In this document: positions 45,229-55,484 of the stretch, one piece after another
Position numbering within the stretch: position 1 is the first letter of the stretch
Layout of the letters: each line of letters begins with the position of its first letter
NCBI RefSeq assembly: GCF_023159225.1
Contig: NC_063162.1
Location: 102,440,094 to 102,504,093, forward strand
DNA: 64,000 nt
From: Perognathus longimembris pacificus
Taxonomy: Eukaryota; Chordata; Mammalia; Rodentia; Heteromyidae
Reading direction: 5' to 3'
The notes under the pieces: generated by a model
The model's input: only the letters and a program-made list of their open reading frames with translations
Databases searched by the model: none
What the model was told of the DNA's origin: nothing
Program-made: the position numbers and the translations under genes

Positions 45229-45438
45229 CTTTCTTTTTTTTTTTTTGCTAGTCCTGGGGCTTGGACTCAGGGCCTGAGCACTGTCCCTGGCTTCTTTTTG
45301 CTCAAGGCTAGCACTCTGCCACTTGAGCCACAGCGCCACCTCTGGCCATTTTCTATATATGTGGTACTGGGGAATCGAACCCAGGGCTTCATGTATACGA
45401 GGCAAGCACTTTTGCCACTAGGCCATATCCCCAACCCC
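45229..45438 (-). repeat. IDL-Geo dimeric SINE
   Basis: Full antisense copy. The 12-base perfect target duplication aacagaacattt is at 45217-45228 and 45439-45450. Confidence 0.97.
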
Positions 45439-45527
45439 AACAGAACATTTTTTAAGGAGTTGCAGGAATTAAATGCTATAAAGTCAATCAAGTGTATAGC
45501 AGAGTGCCAAAAACATAGAAAGCTTTT

Positions 45528-45734
45528 TTTTTTTTTTTTTTTGCCAGTCCTGGGCCTTGGACTCAGGGCCTGAGCACTGTCCCTGGCTTCTTTTTGCTCA
45601 AGGCTAGCATTCTGCCACTTGAGCCGCAGCGCCACTTCTGGCCATTTTCTGTATATGTGGTGCTGGGGAATCGAACCTAGGGCTTCATGTATACGAGGCA
45701 AGCACTCTTGCCACTAGGCCATATCCCCAGCCCC
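45528..45734 (-). repeat. IDL-Geo dimeric SINE
   Basis: Full antisense copy with a T-tract. The 11-base perfect target duplication agaaagctttt is at 45517-45527 and 45735-45745. Confidence 0.97.
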
Positions 45735-45750
45735 AGAAAGCTTTTAATTG

Positions 45751-45958
45751 AAGCCTGGTACCAGTGGCTCATGCCTGTAATCCTAGCTCCTCAGGAGGCT
45801 GAGATCTGGAGTTTTAAAGCCAACTCCAGCAGGACAATTCATGAGACTCTTATCTCCAAATAACCACCAAAAAGCCAGAATTGGAGCTGTGGCTCAGGTG
45901 GTAGACTACTAGCCTTCGAGGAAAAAAAAAGCTCAGAGTTCAAGCTCTAGGACCAATC
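45751..45958 (+). repeat. B1/7SL-Geo composite SINE
   Basis: Sense copy: ccagtggctcatgcctgtaa in the 7SL-like half, gagctgtggctcaggtggta in the Geo half. Confidence 0.9.
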
Positions 45959-46685
45959 TTAATGAACTTTTATTACTGGTGACTAAAGGACAGGATGGGG
46001 AAGGTACAGAGATCTGACATCATTCACTAGGATTGTTATTGATGTGTTGATAGTAAATCTGTGTAGCATGCTAACTGTGGTTTTCTGATTTTTCTTCAGT
46101 AGGTGAGTGGTTCTTATATTTAACATTAGCACAATAGTTTGTTTGGACTTTGTATCACATAGGCAGGGAAAAATTGTGTTGTCCCAAGAGTTATGAAATG
46201 TTGAAGACTCTTACTCTAAAATAATTCTAAATCATTTTGTAAACTAGCTTTTAAAAATTCTAGGTGGCAAGAAAATAACTTGGTAATGACTATTACCTGT
46301 TTAAAGTGGCAAATATGTGGGAATTAGACATGTATACATAGAATAATGTTGTTTGAGAAAGAATAGTCGAAAGTACCAATTGATTACAGTTTTGTTAATA
46401 CAGTTATGAACATTTACAATGATTGAGAAAAATTTAAAGGGAAATGCCCTTTTATCTAAAATTTCTCTAGTTTTAAAAATATTTTAACATTGACTGAGTA
46501 ATATAATGTTCTATAAACTCTGGACATGGCAAATGGAATTAAAATAATTGTAGATATCTACCAAAGGTAGATACTTGACCAATGCATGAGAGAAAGGATT
46601 AAACCCAAAGTATGCCAGGTTGTAATATACAACCTGGTATGGCTGTAATATACATTCGGAAAGCTAAACCCAGAGAAATTCACCT
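45959..46685. other. AT-rich unique intronic sequence
   Basis: No gene and no named repeat. A 16-base word (tgtaatatacaacctgg) partly recurs near 46620-46650. Confidence 0.4.
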
Positions 46686-46962
46686 ACACGCAATGTTTTT
46701 TGTTTTGTTTTATTGTGTATTTTGTTTGTTTTGTTCTAGTCCTGAATCTTGAACTCAGAGACTGAGCACTGTCCCTGAAGACAGTGGCTAGCACTCTACC
46801 ACTTGAGCCACAGCTCAACAGATTTCCAGATATTTGGTGGTTAATTGGCAATAAGAGTCTCACAGATTTTCCTTCCTTGGCTGGCTTTGAACCACAGTCC
46901 TCAGATCTCAGCCTCCTGAGTAGCTAGGATTACAGATATAAGCTACCAACACTCAGCTTCAA
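46686..46962 (-). repeat. B1/7SL-Geo composite SINE
   Basis: T/G-rich tail, then Geo half (aatcttgaactcagagactg), then B1-like half (ctcctgagtagctaggatta). Confidence 0.9.
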
Positions 46963-46999
46963 AGCAATATTGTTGTTTTGTTTTTAATAAGAAATAAAA

Positions 47000-47577
47000 G
47001 CCCTACCATCTTTCATCACCAGCTAGCCTAGCTCTCCACCAATTGTGTAAGTCATCTAAAGACAGGTGCTTTACATGCTCAAGAACCAGATTGTGTAGGA
47101 ATGGAGTCTTCTTGTAAAATCTGCCACTTTGCCATTTCAAAAACTTAGCTACTGATTATCCTGAGTGAGGCTCTAACCACTGACCCTATTAGTTCTACCA
47201 CTTCAATTCTTCCATAGCCTTTCTCATCTGCACCAGTAGGGGGCAGACTTGTTTCCACGGGTCAGGAAAGGGAAATGCGGACCTCTTGAGAGTTCCTATC
47301 AGAACAAGTTTCACAAGTAGGAAATAATACTGCTTTGGGCTAGGACAGTATAAAATCACACATTAAACTACACCCCTCCCCCCCCAAATCATTAAGGGCA
47401 GAGGTCTATGTTCATGATTTAATGAATATTCTCATAAGTAACTTGTTCTTTCAATTGGCCCTTAAAGAAGGATTTATGGAGATAAAATTAAAGCCCAAGG
47501 AAAAAAAAAAGGGATGAGTTGGCCAGAATCATGAACCAAAATTTTCTGGAAAGATGGTTTTAAAATCCCCAGTCCAA
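47000..47577. other. Unique intronic sequence around the CTCF-like motif
   Basis: No gene or SINE. A C-run lies near 47380. Confidence 0.45.
47233..47246 (+). promoter_or_regulatory. Candidate CTCF binding site
   Basis: CCAGTAGGGGGCAG matches all 14 positions of the commonly quoted CTCF core CCASYAGRGGGCRS. It is in SINE-free sequence 3.5 kb upstream of the ATXN7L1 exon. Occupancy is not shown by sequence. Confidence 0.55.
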
Positions 47578-47778
47578 GCCCGCACCAGTGGCTCACTTAG
47601 GAAGCTGAGATCTGAGGATTGCAGTTCAAAGCCAACCTGGGCAGAAAAATCCTTAAGACTCATATCTCCAATTAATTACAAAAAAAATCCATAAGTGGTA
47701 GAGCAATAGCCTTGAATGAAAAAGCTAAAGGAGAGTACCTTGACCCTGAGTTCAAGCCCCAGTAGAAGCGTGCGTGCG

Positions 47779-47817
<39 letters not shown>
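47578..47817 (+). repeat. Composite SINE ending in a (GC)n(CA)n tract
   Basis: Diverged sense SINE (caccagtggctcacttagga, then ctgagttcaagccccagtag). Its 3' end continues as cgtgcgtgcgcgcgcgc and then about 20 CA units (47769-47817). The tract alternates purine and pyrimidine throughout, so it is a strong Z-DNA candidate. Confidence 0.9.
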
Positions 47818-47819
<2 letters not shown>

Positions 47820-48214
47820 CTAGTCCATCCTTCCTTTTAATTTTTTTATTTAATTTTTATTTCTGGCATAATTTTAACCCCTAGTTTAGCAAAATAAAGT
47901 TCATCTTTGTTATTAAGGCTACTGAGTAATATTTCCATATACCCCAACCAGGTCTGAGCAATAATAATAGCAAATGAGTGGTGAAGACTCCCCCCCAAAT
48001 CTGAAAGAGTTATAATAAAAATCAGTCATATTTTAGATCAGAAACGTCTGCCAAAACAGATACAGCTAAACAAAACATTTCTGAAGGGCAGAAAGAACTA
48101 TAGACTTGAAGCAAGAGAGTTGGTACTAGTCTCAACCACCAGATAGCTTTGTCTTGTAGGTTTGGTAACTGATAACCTAATCTCATAAAAGAGATCCTGA
48201 GAAGTTCATTTTCT

Positions 48215-48456
48215 TTTTCTTTCTTTCTTTTTTTTCTGATACCAAATGTTTGAACTCAGGGCCTCAGCTTGCTTGGTTGGCATGCTACTACTTGAGCCAT
48301 GCCTCCAGCCCTGCCTTTTCTGATTATTTGTAGAACGAGTAGGCCAAAGAAGTGTCAATCAGATGTGTTTCCTGGGCTGGCCTTGCACCATGATCCTACA
48401 GATCCCAGACTCTCCAGTAACTAGGATTACAAATGTGAGCCACCAACACCTGGCAA
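48215..48456 (-). repeat. Antisense SINE, diverged
   Basis: T/C-rich tail, ID/Geo-like part (tttgaactcagggcctcagc), B1-like part (taactaggattacaaatgtg, then agccaccaacacctggc). Confidence 0.78.
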
Positions 48457-48513
48457 ACTTCTAGTTGATTTTTTTGAAGACCCAGTTTGAACCTTCAGTG
48501 ATTCTAAATTCTT

Positions 48514-48719
48514 TTTTTTTTTTTTTGGCCAGTCCTGGGCCTTGGACTCAGGGCCTGAGCACTGTCCCTGGCTTCCTTTTGCTCAAGGCTAGCACTCTGC
48601 CACTTGAGCCACAGCGCCACTTCTGGCCGTTTTCTATATATGTGGTGCCGGGGAATTGAACCCAGGGCTTCAAGTATAGGAGGCAAGCACTCTTGCCACT
48701 AGGCCATATCCCCAGCCCG
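48514..48719 (-). repeat. IDL-Geo dimeric SINE
   Basis: Full antisense copy. The 14-base perfect target duplication gattctaaattctt is at 48500-48513 and 48720-48733. Confidence 0.97.
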
Positions 48720-48733
48720 GATTCTAAATTCTT

Positions 48734-49920
48734 GGTTTCCTAGTTTTCTGGTTTCAAATCTTGTTCATCGTATACTCTACTTCCTATCTTCCTGAGACGT
48801 AGCTGGTTTCATGCCCAAGTAGCCCTTGGCCTTGACCTTGGAAAAGACCCTAGCAGTCACCTGGCTTCTTTGGGTCTCCTTTAGCCCACTCAGCTGTGAG
48901 AAGGGTGGTCTCGCCTAGCTGCTTCCCATCTGTCTCACAGGGATTGTAACACATCAGCTCAATTTTACAAAGGATGAATTCCTCCAAGGAAGAACTTGCC
49001 CAAGTGAAATATTTTAACATTTCGGCTGTAATTATTGCTATAACATCTAGGCATCATGAGGAATGAGAAAAGAAGGAGCACATATAGGTACCTCTTGTGT
49101 TCATGGTAATGGAGTAGGAAGAGGCCTTAGAAGCCACCTAGGGACCCATTTCATTGGGACATGAAAACCTAGAAGGCTTAAGTGGTGAGCTCAAGGTTAT
49201 CTACCTATCCTGTGGGGTAGTAGGAGCTGAGCCCAGTTCTCCCAGCTCTCATCTATGAATTTTATACAGCACCCAAACTAAGGCTTTAGGACTAGCTCTT
49301 AGTTTTCAAACCTTTAGTGGGATGGCTTCTGGGAACTAAGCATATATACAAGGTCTACTCCGAGTCAATGAAGAAAAAAAATCACCCCATAAGGTTCTTC
49401 TGGTTAGACAGTATGTGAAGACTGAGCAGGCGAAAAGACCCAAACAATACCCTCAAAAGTCCACTCCTGCCACACAATTCTGATTTCATCTAGAATCTGT
49501 CTGCTTTGAGACAGCCTGGCAGACTATTAGCATCAGAGAGCATTGAGAGACCCCCTCGACTCCAATTGCCGATAGTCAGGGGTGCTCTGGCTTTCTTCTA
49601 CTAGGTCAGGTGCCAGATATAGCATTCAGAAACATTTGACCAAGGAGAAAAGCCTGAGACCACTTTGGGATGCAGGGAAAATGTGATCTGCCATCTTCAC
49701 CTCTCATCTCTTCCATTATCACAGTCCATCCAGATGTGTGATCTCTTGTTCTTGCCTCAGGACATCTATTATAATTTCATTTATTTCCTCAATGCATATT
49801 AATTGAGCACTCATTAGATTCAGGGCACAAGAGAGCCTGACAGGACTAGAAACTTCTGGAAATGTCTTTTTAGGTTTTGAGATTCTTTCCTGAACAGATG
49901 TACAAAGTTTGGGGGCATGT
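48734..49920. other. Unique intronic sequence with MIR and L2 fragments
   Basis: About 49090-49270 resembles antisense MIR (gaaaacctagaaggcttaag, then tgagcccagttctcccagct). About 49775-49850 resembles antisense L2 (catttatttcctcaatgcat, then attaattgagcactcattag). No gene. Confidence 0.5.
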
Positions 49921-49936
49921 TTAAAGGTACATTTTT

Positions 49937-50140
49937 GTTGTTTGTTTTGTTTTTGGCCTGGTCCTTGAACTCAGGGCCTGAGCACGTCCCTGGCTTCTTT
50001 TTGCTCAAAGCTAGCACTCTGCCACTTGAGCCACAGCGCCACTTCTGGCCGTTTTCTATATATGTGGTGCTGAGGAATCGAACCCAGGGCTTCATGTATA
50101 CCAGGTGAGCACTCTTTCCACTAGGCCATATTCCCAGCCC
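49937..50140 (-). repeat. IDL-Geo dimeric SINE
   Basis: Antisense copy with a TTTG-rich tail. The 15-base perfect target duplication taaaggtacattttt is at 49922-49936 and 50141-50155. Confidence 0.97.
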
Positions 50141-50173
50141 TAAAGGTACATTTTTCTGGGCTCCTTAGCTTTT

Positions 50174-50380
50174 TTTTTTTTTTTTTTTGGCCAGTCCTGG
50201 GCCTTGGACTCAGGGCCTGAGCACTGTCCCTGGCTTCTTCCCGCTCAAGGCTAGCACTCTGCCACTTGAGCCACAGCGCCGCTTCTGGCCGTTTTCTGTA
50301 TATGTGGTGCTGGGGAATCGAACCTAGGGCCTCATGTATCCAAGGCAGGCACTCTTGCCACTAGGCTATATCCCCAGCCC
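50174..50380 (-). repeat. IDL-Geo dimeric SINE, nearest repeat upstream of the exon
   Basis: Antisense copy with a long T-tract. The 12-base target duplication tccttagctttt is at 50162-50173 and 50381-50392. It ends 393 bases before the ATXN7L1 exon. Confidence 0.97.
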
Positions 50381-50757
50381 TCCTTAGCTTTTATCTAATC
50401 TGTTACCCTAAAACAATTCACCATGACAGTGGGCACTAGAAAGAGGGGGGAAGGCTAACCAAGAGGATGATGGAAAAGATGAATATGGTTGAAATAGTGT
50501 TTGCAACTACTGGTTAGCACATTGCTACTCCTGTGGAAATGGTTTTGCCAAAGAGCAGTGGTACTGCCATGAGTACCTTTGGATTCTTTTAGCAGGTTAT
50601 TTGATACAGAAACTCAGAATGTAATCATTGCTAGTTGGTGGACCAAGTGCCAATGTCAAGACAAACTGTCATTAGAACCAAGGCATCGGGATGCCCCATG
50701 CAAAAAGAGCACTACTCTGTGCCTGCACTGTACACAAGCACACGGCATGGATGCTGG

Positions 50758-50785
50758 ACTGAGTTCTGTTCCTTCTCCCCTGTAG
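50758..50785 (+). promoter_or_regulatory. 3' splice site of the ATXN7L1 exon
   Basis: A pyrimidine-rich run (ttctgttccttctcccctg) ends in TAG at 50783-50785, directly before the first exon base. A CTGAG branch-point candidate has its A at 50762, about 24 bases from the exon. The acceptor leaves two bases of a split codon, as the protein match requires. The motif is seen; its use is inferred from the protein match on either side. Confidence 0.88.
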
Positions 50786-51008
50786 AGAGAAGACATGGTT
50801 CAATGTGCAGACCTTCTCCCTCTCCAGCGTCTCCGGCCTCCAATTCCAGGACATCAGTAGCACATGTGAAAACGAAAGCCTGTCTCAGTGGCCATAACTC
50901 TGCCAGCAGCACCTCAAAGCCATTCAAAACGCCCAAAGACAATCTTCTTACCTCCAGCAGCAAACAGCACACAGTCTTTCCTGCAAAAGGATCAAGGGAC
51001 AAACCATG
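50786..51008 (+). CDS. ATXN7L1: Internal coding exon of ataxin-7-like protein 1
   Basis: This exon encodes part of ataxin-7-like 1, a nuclear paralogue of ataxin-7, which tethers the deubiquitinase module of the SAGA histone acetyltransferase complex. The open frame gives two bases of a split codon, 73 whole codons and two bases of another split codon (223 bp). The peptide starts (E)RRHGSMCRPSPSP, runs through a Ser/Pro/Thr-rich stretch, then SSTSKPFKTPKDNLL, and ends in FPAKGSRDKP plus a split codon beginning TG, consistent with the Cys after DKP in the human protein as I remember it. ERRH completes the family zinc finger (C-x2-C-x12-H-x4-H), so its final histidine is the codon at 50794-50796. 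The apparent frame continues upstream through the polypyrimidine tract and stops at 51010 inside the donor, so both extensions are intronic. ATXN7 has a weaker match over the same segment (SSSKLLKSPKEKL), and ATXN7L2 is less similar. An in-frame ATG at 50803 might start short isoforms, but nothing here shows that. Confidence 0.93.
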
Positions 51009-51014
51009 GTGAGT
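51009..51014 (+). promoter_or_regulatory. 5' splice site of the ATXN7L1 exon
   Basis: The exon ends ...CCATG and is followed by GTGAGT, a close match to the consensus donor. Cutting here leaves TG as the first two bases of a Cys codon, as expected from family members. It also removes the in-frame TGA at 51010-51012. Confidence 0.9.
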
Positions 51015-52133
51015 GTCAGCGGCTGGCAGCCAGCAGCTGTCCCCATGCCTGCCCCTGTCGCCGTGGGAAACAGTGTTTACACTCTGGCTTTGTTCCTGGG
51101 CATCATGTCTAGGAATCTGGGGGACCGAGAAAAGAACCCAGAATGATGCATGAGAAAGCTAAATATGAAAGGGAGTGTGGGACTTTAAAAGTTCCCTGTG
51201 CCTGACAAGGGGCGGGGGGGGGGGGATTTCTGCTTTTGAGAACTGAGCCAAGTTGTGTCTAAGAAAAGGGAAACAACGCCATAGCCTTCAGTTAGCCCGT
51301 TACCTCTCAATTTTCCGCCCCAGTGAAGAGCAACTGGTGTAAATAATGGAAAGCATAGACAATCCTCCCAGCTAGGAGCCAGGCAGAGATCCCGCTGCAG
51401 CCCCACCCCCACCCCCGGGCCTCAGCTCCCAGCCCCTGGGGCTCACCTAGCTATCTGGGAGCTGGCCACCTAGGAGAGGCAAACCCGAGGTCATTCCTTT
51501 GATGTGGAAGGAGAGCTGTACTGTCAGGCTGACTGCTTTCATCCTTTTTTTTATTTATTTTTTAATCTATCTTTACCAAAAAGTCAGAAAAGCCTCCTTG
51601 TGGGATGGACAGATAGGAAAGCACTGAACTGAGTATCTAGAGTGCTGCCAGCACTCAGTGTAGGGCACTTAGGACTGGCTCATCACAGCACCTCCAGCCT
51701 TATCCTCAGGCCTCTCAAAGGCAGAGGAGGGACAAGTGTGGACCCTGTCTACTTTCTATGTTTAAAGAGGAACCGTTTTAATTAATGTCACTAATGGTTC
51801 ATTATACTGAATTCCATGCCTAGGGAAGCTGTGGAATAAAAGCATCCATCAATGGGTTAGTCATTGTACACTGCAAATTATGATGACTTAGTAAAACTGC
51901 TAATTTTACTGGATCTGTGGAAGAGCCTCTGGACAATGTGGCAAGGTTAGACATGGCTGTAGAGGAAGGGACTTCCCTGAGAAGTAGCTGGGGTACCTGT
52001 GCTCTCTGATGGTAGTGGGGTCTCAAATCTATCTATCCTGTAGGACGATAGAGCTACTTAGAAAAGACCCAGACTAAGGGTAACAACCTGTGGACAACAT
52101 GAATCTCCTAGGCCTTGATCTGTAATCCCCCCC
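51015..52133. other. Unique intronic sequence after the exon
   Basis: No second exon. A G-run of 12 lies at 51214-51225 and a GC-rich stretch at about 51390-51450. Confidence 0.5.
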
Positions 52134-52135
52134 CC

Positions 52136-52325
52136 TTTTTTGCCAGTCCTGGGGCTTGAACTCAGGACCTGGTCTCTGTCCCTGAGCCTCTCTGTGCTCA
52201 GGGCTAGCACTCTACCACTTGAGCCACAGCTCTACTTCTGGCCTTTTCAGTTTATGTGGTACTGAGGAATCAAACCCAGGCTTCATGCATGCTAGGCCAG
52301 CAGTCTACCACTAAGCCCTCTACAT
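52136..52325 (-). repeat. IDL-Geo dimeric SINE
   Basis: Antisense copy (gccagtcctggggcttgaac, then caaacccaggcttcatgcat). It is more diverged than the upstream copies and has no clean target duplication. Confidence 0.88.
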
Positions 52326-52399
52326 TCCTTCCCTCTACAATCCTTCTTGTCAGTGGCCTGGGAGAGCTGAGATTTTGCCAACTTGCATGATGTCCTGAC

Positions 52400-52558
52400 A
52401 TAAACACATGCTCTGGAATCCCTATCTGAGTATAGATTTCTGCTGAGTGGTCTTGAGGAAGTCATTTGATCCTAATGCGCATCTATGTCCTCACCTGTAA
52501 AATGGGCTAACAATAGCTGTATCCCATATGACTGCTATGAAGTACAAGTGAGCTGCTT
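52400..52558 (+). repeat. MIR element
   Basis: Order intact: catgctctggaatccctatc, gtggtcttgaggaagtcatt, cctcacctgtaaaatgggct, atgactgctatgaagtacaa. Confidence 0.85.
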
Positions 52559-52564
52559 TTCTTT

Positions 52565-52802
52565 GGGTTTTTTTTTCTTTCTTTTCTTTGTTGTCAGTCA
52601 TGGGCTTGAGCTCAGGGCCTGTGCTGTTCCTAGTTTGCTCTAGGCTAGTGCTGTGGGCCCATTTTGAGTCCACAGCTCTATTTCCAGTTTACTGGTGGTT
52701 AATTGGAGATAAGAGTCTCATGGACTTTTTGACTGGATTGGCTTTGAACTGGGTCTTCAGACCTCAGCCTCTTGAGTAGCTAGGATTACAAGCGCCCAGC
52801 TT
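52565..52802 (-). repeat. B1/7SL-Geo composite SINE
   Basis: Antisense copy: cagtcatgggcttgagctca, then ggtggttaattggagataag and cttgagtagctaggattaca. Confidence 0.87.
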
Positions 52803-53039
52803 CTTCCTTTTTTTTTTTCAAGTCAAGCTACTTTTCACAAAGCACCAAACACAGTAGCTGGATATGTTTAATACATAGTTAAGGATAAAGTTGTCATCTT
52901 CATTATATTACTATGCATTTCAAAACACAGTGCTCACCTTTATCTCAGAGATAAAGGTTACTGGATAAATGTTAGAGGACTGGCTGTTCCATCTCAGAAT
53001 GAAAATGGAAGTGGAAATGGAAAATAATACCATTTATTC

Positions 53040-53128
53040 AGGATTGGGAATATAGCTCAGTGACTGAGTGCTTGCTTACCATGCACCAGACCCTGAGTGA
53101 AATCTCCAGCAGCACAGGGGAAAAAATA
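53040..53128 (+). repeat. ID-type SINE monomer
   Basis: gggaatatagctcagtgact, then cagaccctgagtgaaatctc, with a short A-rich tail. Confidence 0.72.
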
Positions 53129-55480
53129 TTCAGAGTCTAGAAATGCGCTAAAAAAGAAAAGTCTGTCAAGTAGCTCATGAGTGAAGAGCTGTTGGGGGGA
53201 ATCATGGATGATCAGTGAAAGAACTCACCTTGTGAAGGAGCAATTGAGGGCTCCACTTGTCCCAAAAGCATCCTTGCAGAAGGGAACTTTCAGTGAGAAC
53301 TTCAGGGTTGGTCACACATTCAGTGGCGAGTCAGCCCACAATGCACACCTACTAACACGAGTCACACAGTAGCCACATTTCAAGAACTCAGTAGCCACAA
53401 GTGGCTGGTGGCTGCAGACTCAACACAGATCTTGGCATGTTTCCCAGTGATCCTTAGGGGTGGGGGTTCCTCTTTTTCTTGCATTCAGAGGTGTTGTGTT
53501 CATCGGGCTCTTTGGCTTTTTATGAGAATGAAGGAAGAATTCATTCTTTTTTTTCATATTTAACCTGACACTGCTTTGGCAGGAACAGACATGGGAGATC
53601 TGGTCACCTGCAGAGGGTTCCTGGCCAAAGATCCTTCCCATTGCTCCAAGCCAGCTCTGTGTGGATGGCTGAGCAAACACAAGCAGGGCTGCCAAAGGGG
53701 TTGGTAAACTTCACATGAGATTTAGCCAGTGTGCGCTACTTCTCCAAGTAGCTCAAATTCACATGTACAGAGGGACACTCCTGAGGTCAGGCTGACCTCC
53801 TGGTCTTTTTGCACAAAATTTAATAGGCTGTGGTTTTTGTTATTTTCTCCCTTCTGTGGCTGGGTACATTAAGAAAATAACTGCATAAAGAAGGAAGGGG
53901 AAAAACAGAGAAGGCATGCCCAGGTAACCAGCTTTCCCTGCTTCCCCCTGCCTGACCACACGCATAGGTTGCCCAGCTCCCACACCCACTCAAACTATCA
54001 ACCTCCTTTCTTCTAGTTCACCCTCCAGCTGTTGGGGACCACCTTGAGGAAGCCAGAACACCCACAGAGTGTGTAAGAGCAGAAGGAGATGGACAAGATG
54101 GTTTATCCCCAGATGGAATTGGGAGTTAGGGAGCTCAGCTCAATGGTCATAGCTATAGCCCACCTACCCAGAAGGCTCAGATGACCAGAGCACTTAAGCT
54201 TGGGAAGTTTTGGCTATTGCCTCTTTGCAGCTGCAGTGAGCATTTCAGCCTTTACTTATGAGTCCCTACTCAGCCAGGGACCAGGCTCTGGCAAAATGAC
54301 CAAGTCAGCCAGTCTGGTTTTCCTAGCAGTTGTTGCTTCTTCTGCTGCCCCAACATGGAGAGTTGATGGGGAAACTCAAGCCCCCTGTTAGAGGCTGATG
54401 TGGGCAGGAGGTAGGAGAAGACATTCCTCCCCTGGATGGCTTGTTGCCTTCTCTTTGGGCCTTATCAACCTGATATGTGTGTGTTGAATGTTAAATATGC
54501 TCCACTATTAAAAATGCAGGAGATGAGCCTGCCACTCCAGAAGGAAAATGAGCCAAAGCAAAAGAAAAATCAGCAGGCTCCCTGGCCTCCCTGTGCTGCC
54601 CTGAAGCATGATGGGGAGGGGCTCCCTCTTCCAATGTAGGCAGGGCTCTTCTCAAAATGCTTAGAAATGCCAGGTCAGGAGTGAAAGGGGCTGGAGGAGC
54701 CCGTGGGCTCTGGAAGTCTTCCCAACCCTCTAAGGAGAATGAAATGATCCCTGAGAAACCCTGGCCAGATGCCTGACGAGGAACAGGGCAGCTTATCTCT
54801 TCTTGCCTGGTGCTGGCATGAACTAAGAACAGGACACAGCTTAGGACTGATGTCTCCCAGAAGACCTAGGGAGCCATCTCAGGGATTCTGCTCAGGCTAT
54901 AAAACCCTAGCAACCCCAAATACTACAGAGCCTCTAAGAGAACAAGCAGTTGGCTGCTGTCGCTTCTCCCCCAGGATGCTTGCAGTGCCTCCACGGGCCT
55001 CCTTGCCCCTCAACCTGCTCCTCTTCAATTCTCCCTCTAACCCTACCAGAATGGTGTGGGCCTCTGGTCTGTTCAGAACTCATCAAGGCCCTCTGCTGTT
55101 TTCTATGAGATTTCACCCCTTTTTGATACACTGCAGAGGAAAGAGGGAGATGGGGACAGTCACCAGGAACTTTATATTAGGTACTGCGTGCCAGCTAGCT
55201 CCTAGTTGTGCTTAGGTAAGGACAATGGACAGCTCCTTGGGAGCAAACGCTAATGACCTTGTTAAGTCACAGAAATGCTCAGGAAGAGAGAACAAAGAGG
55301 GAAAAATAAGTTCAAGACAGCTGGGAAAGGGGAAAATAAATGACCTGGTGGAGAAAGGAGTGAGCTACAAGGATTGGTAACCATTTACTTTTCTTAGTTG
55401 TTACACAGCATGGTTTTCAGATGCTTTCGTAGCTCCAATCCCAGGGAAACCCAGTGGACTCTGGGATGAAAAAAAAAGAT
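53129..55480. other. Unique intronic sequence
   Basis: No SINE and no exon in about 2.3 kb. A 148-codon + frame at 54769-55215 has no splice context and no recognisable domain. Confidence 0.45.
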
Positions 55481-55484
55481 TGAA

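Larger units (their letters stand above)
45140..45750 (+). repeat. MIR element split by two IDL-Geo insertions
   Basis: MIR pieces lie at 45140-45228 (ctttccccatctgtggaata), 45439-45527 (caggaattaaatgctataaa, then gcagagtgccaaaaacatag) and 45735-45750. Each gap is exactly one antisense IDL-Geo unit with its own target duplication. Confidence 0.85.

Noticed and set aside
54769..55215. 148-codon + frame
   Set aside because: No recognisable domain. It lies in an intron after the ATXN7L1 donor and has no acceptor or donor in the right phase.
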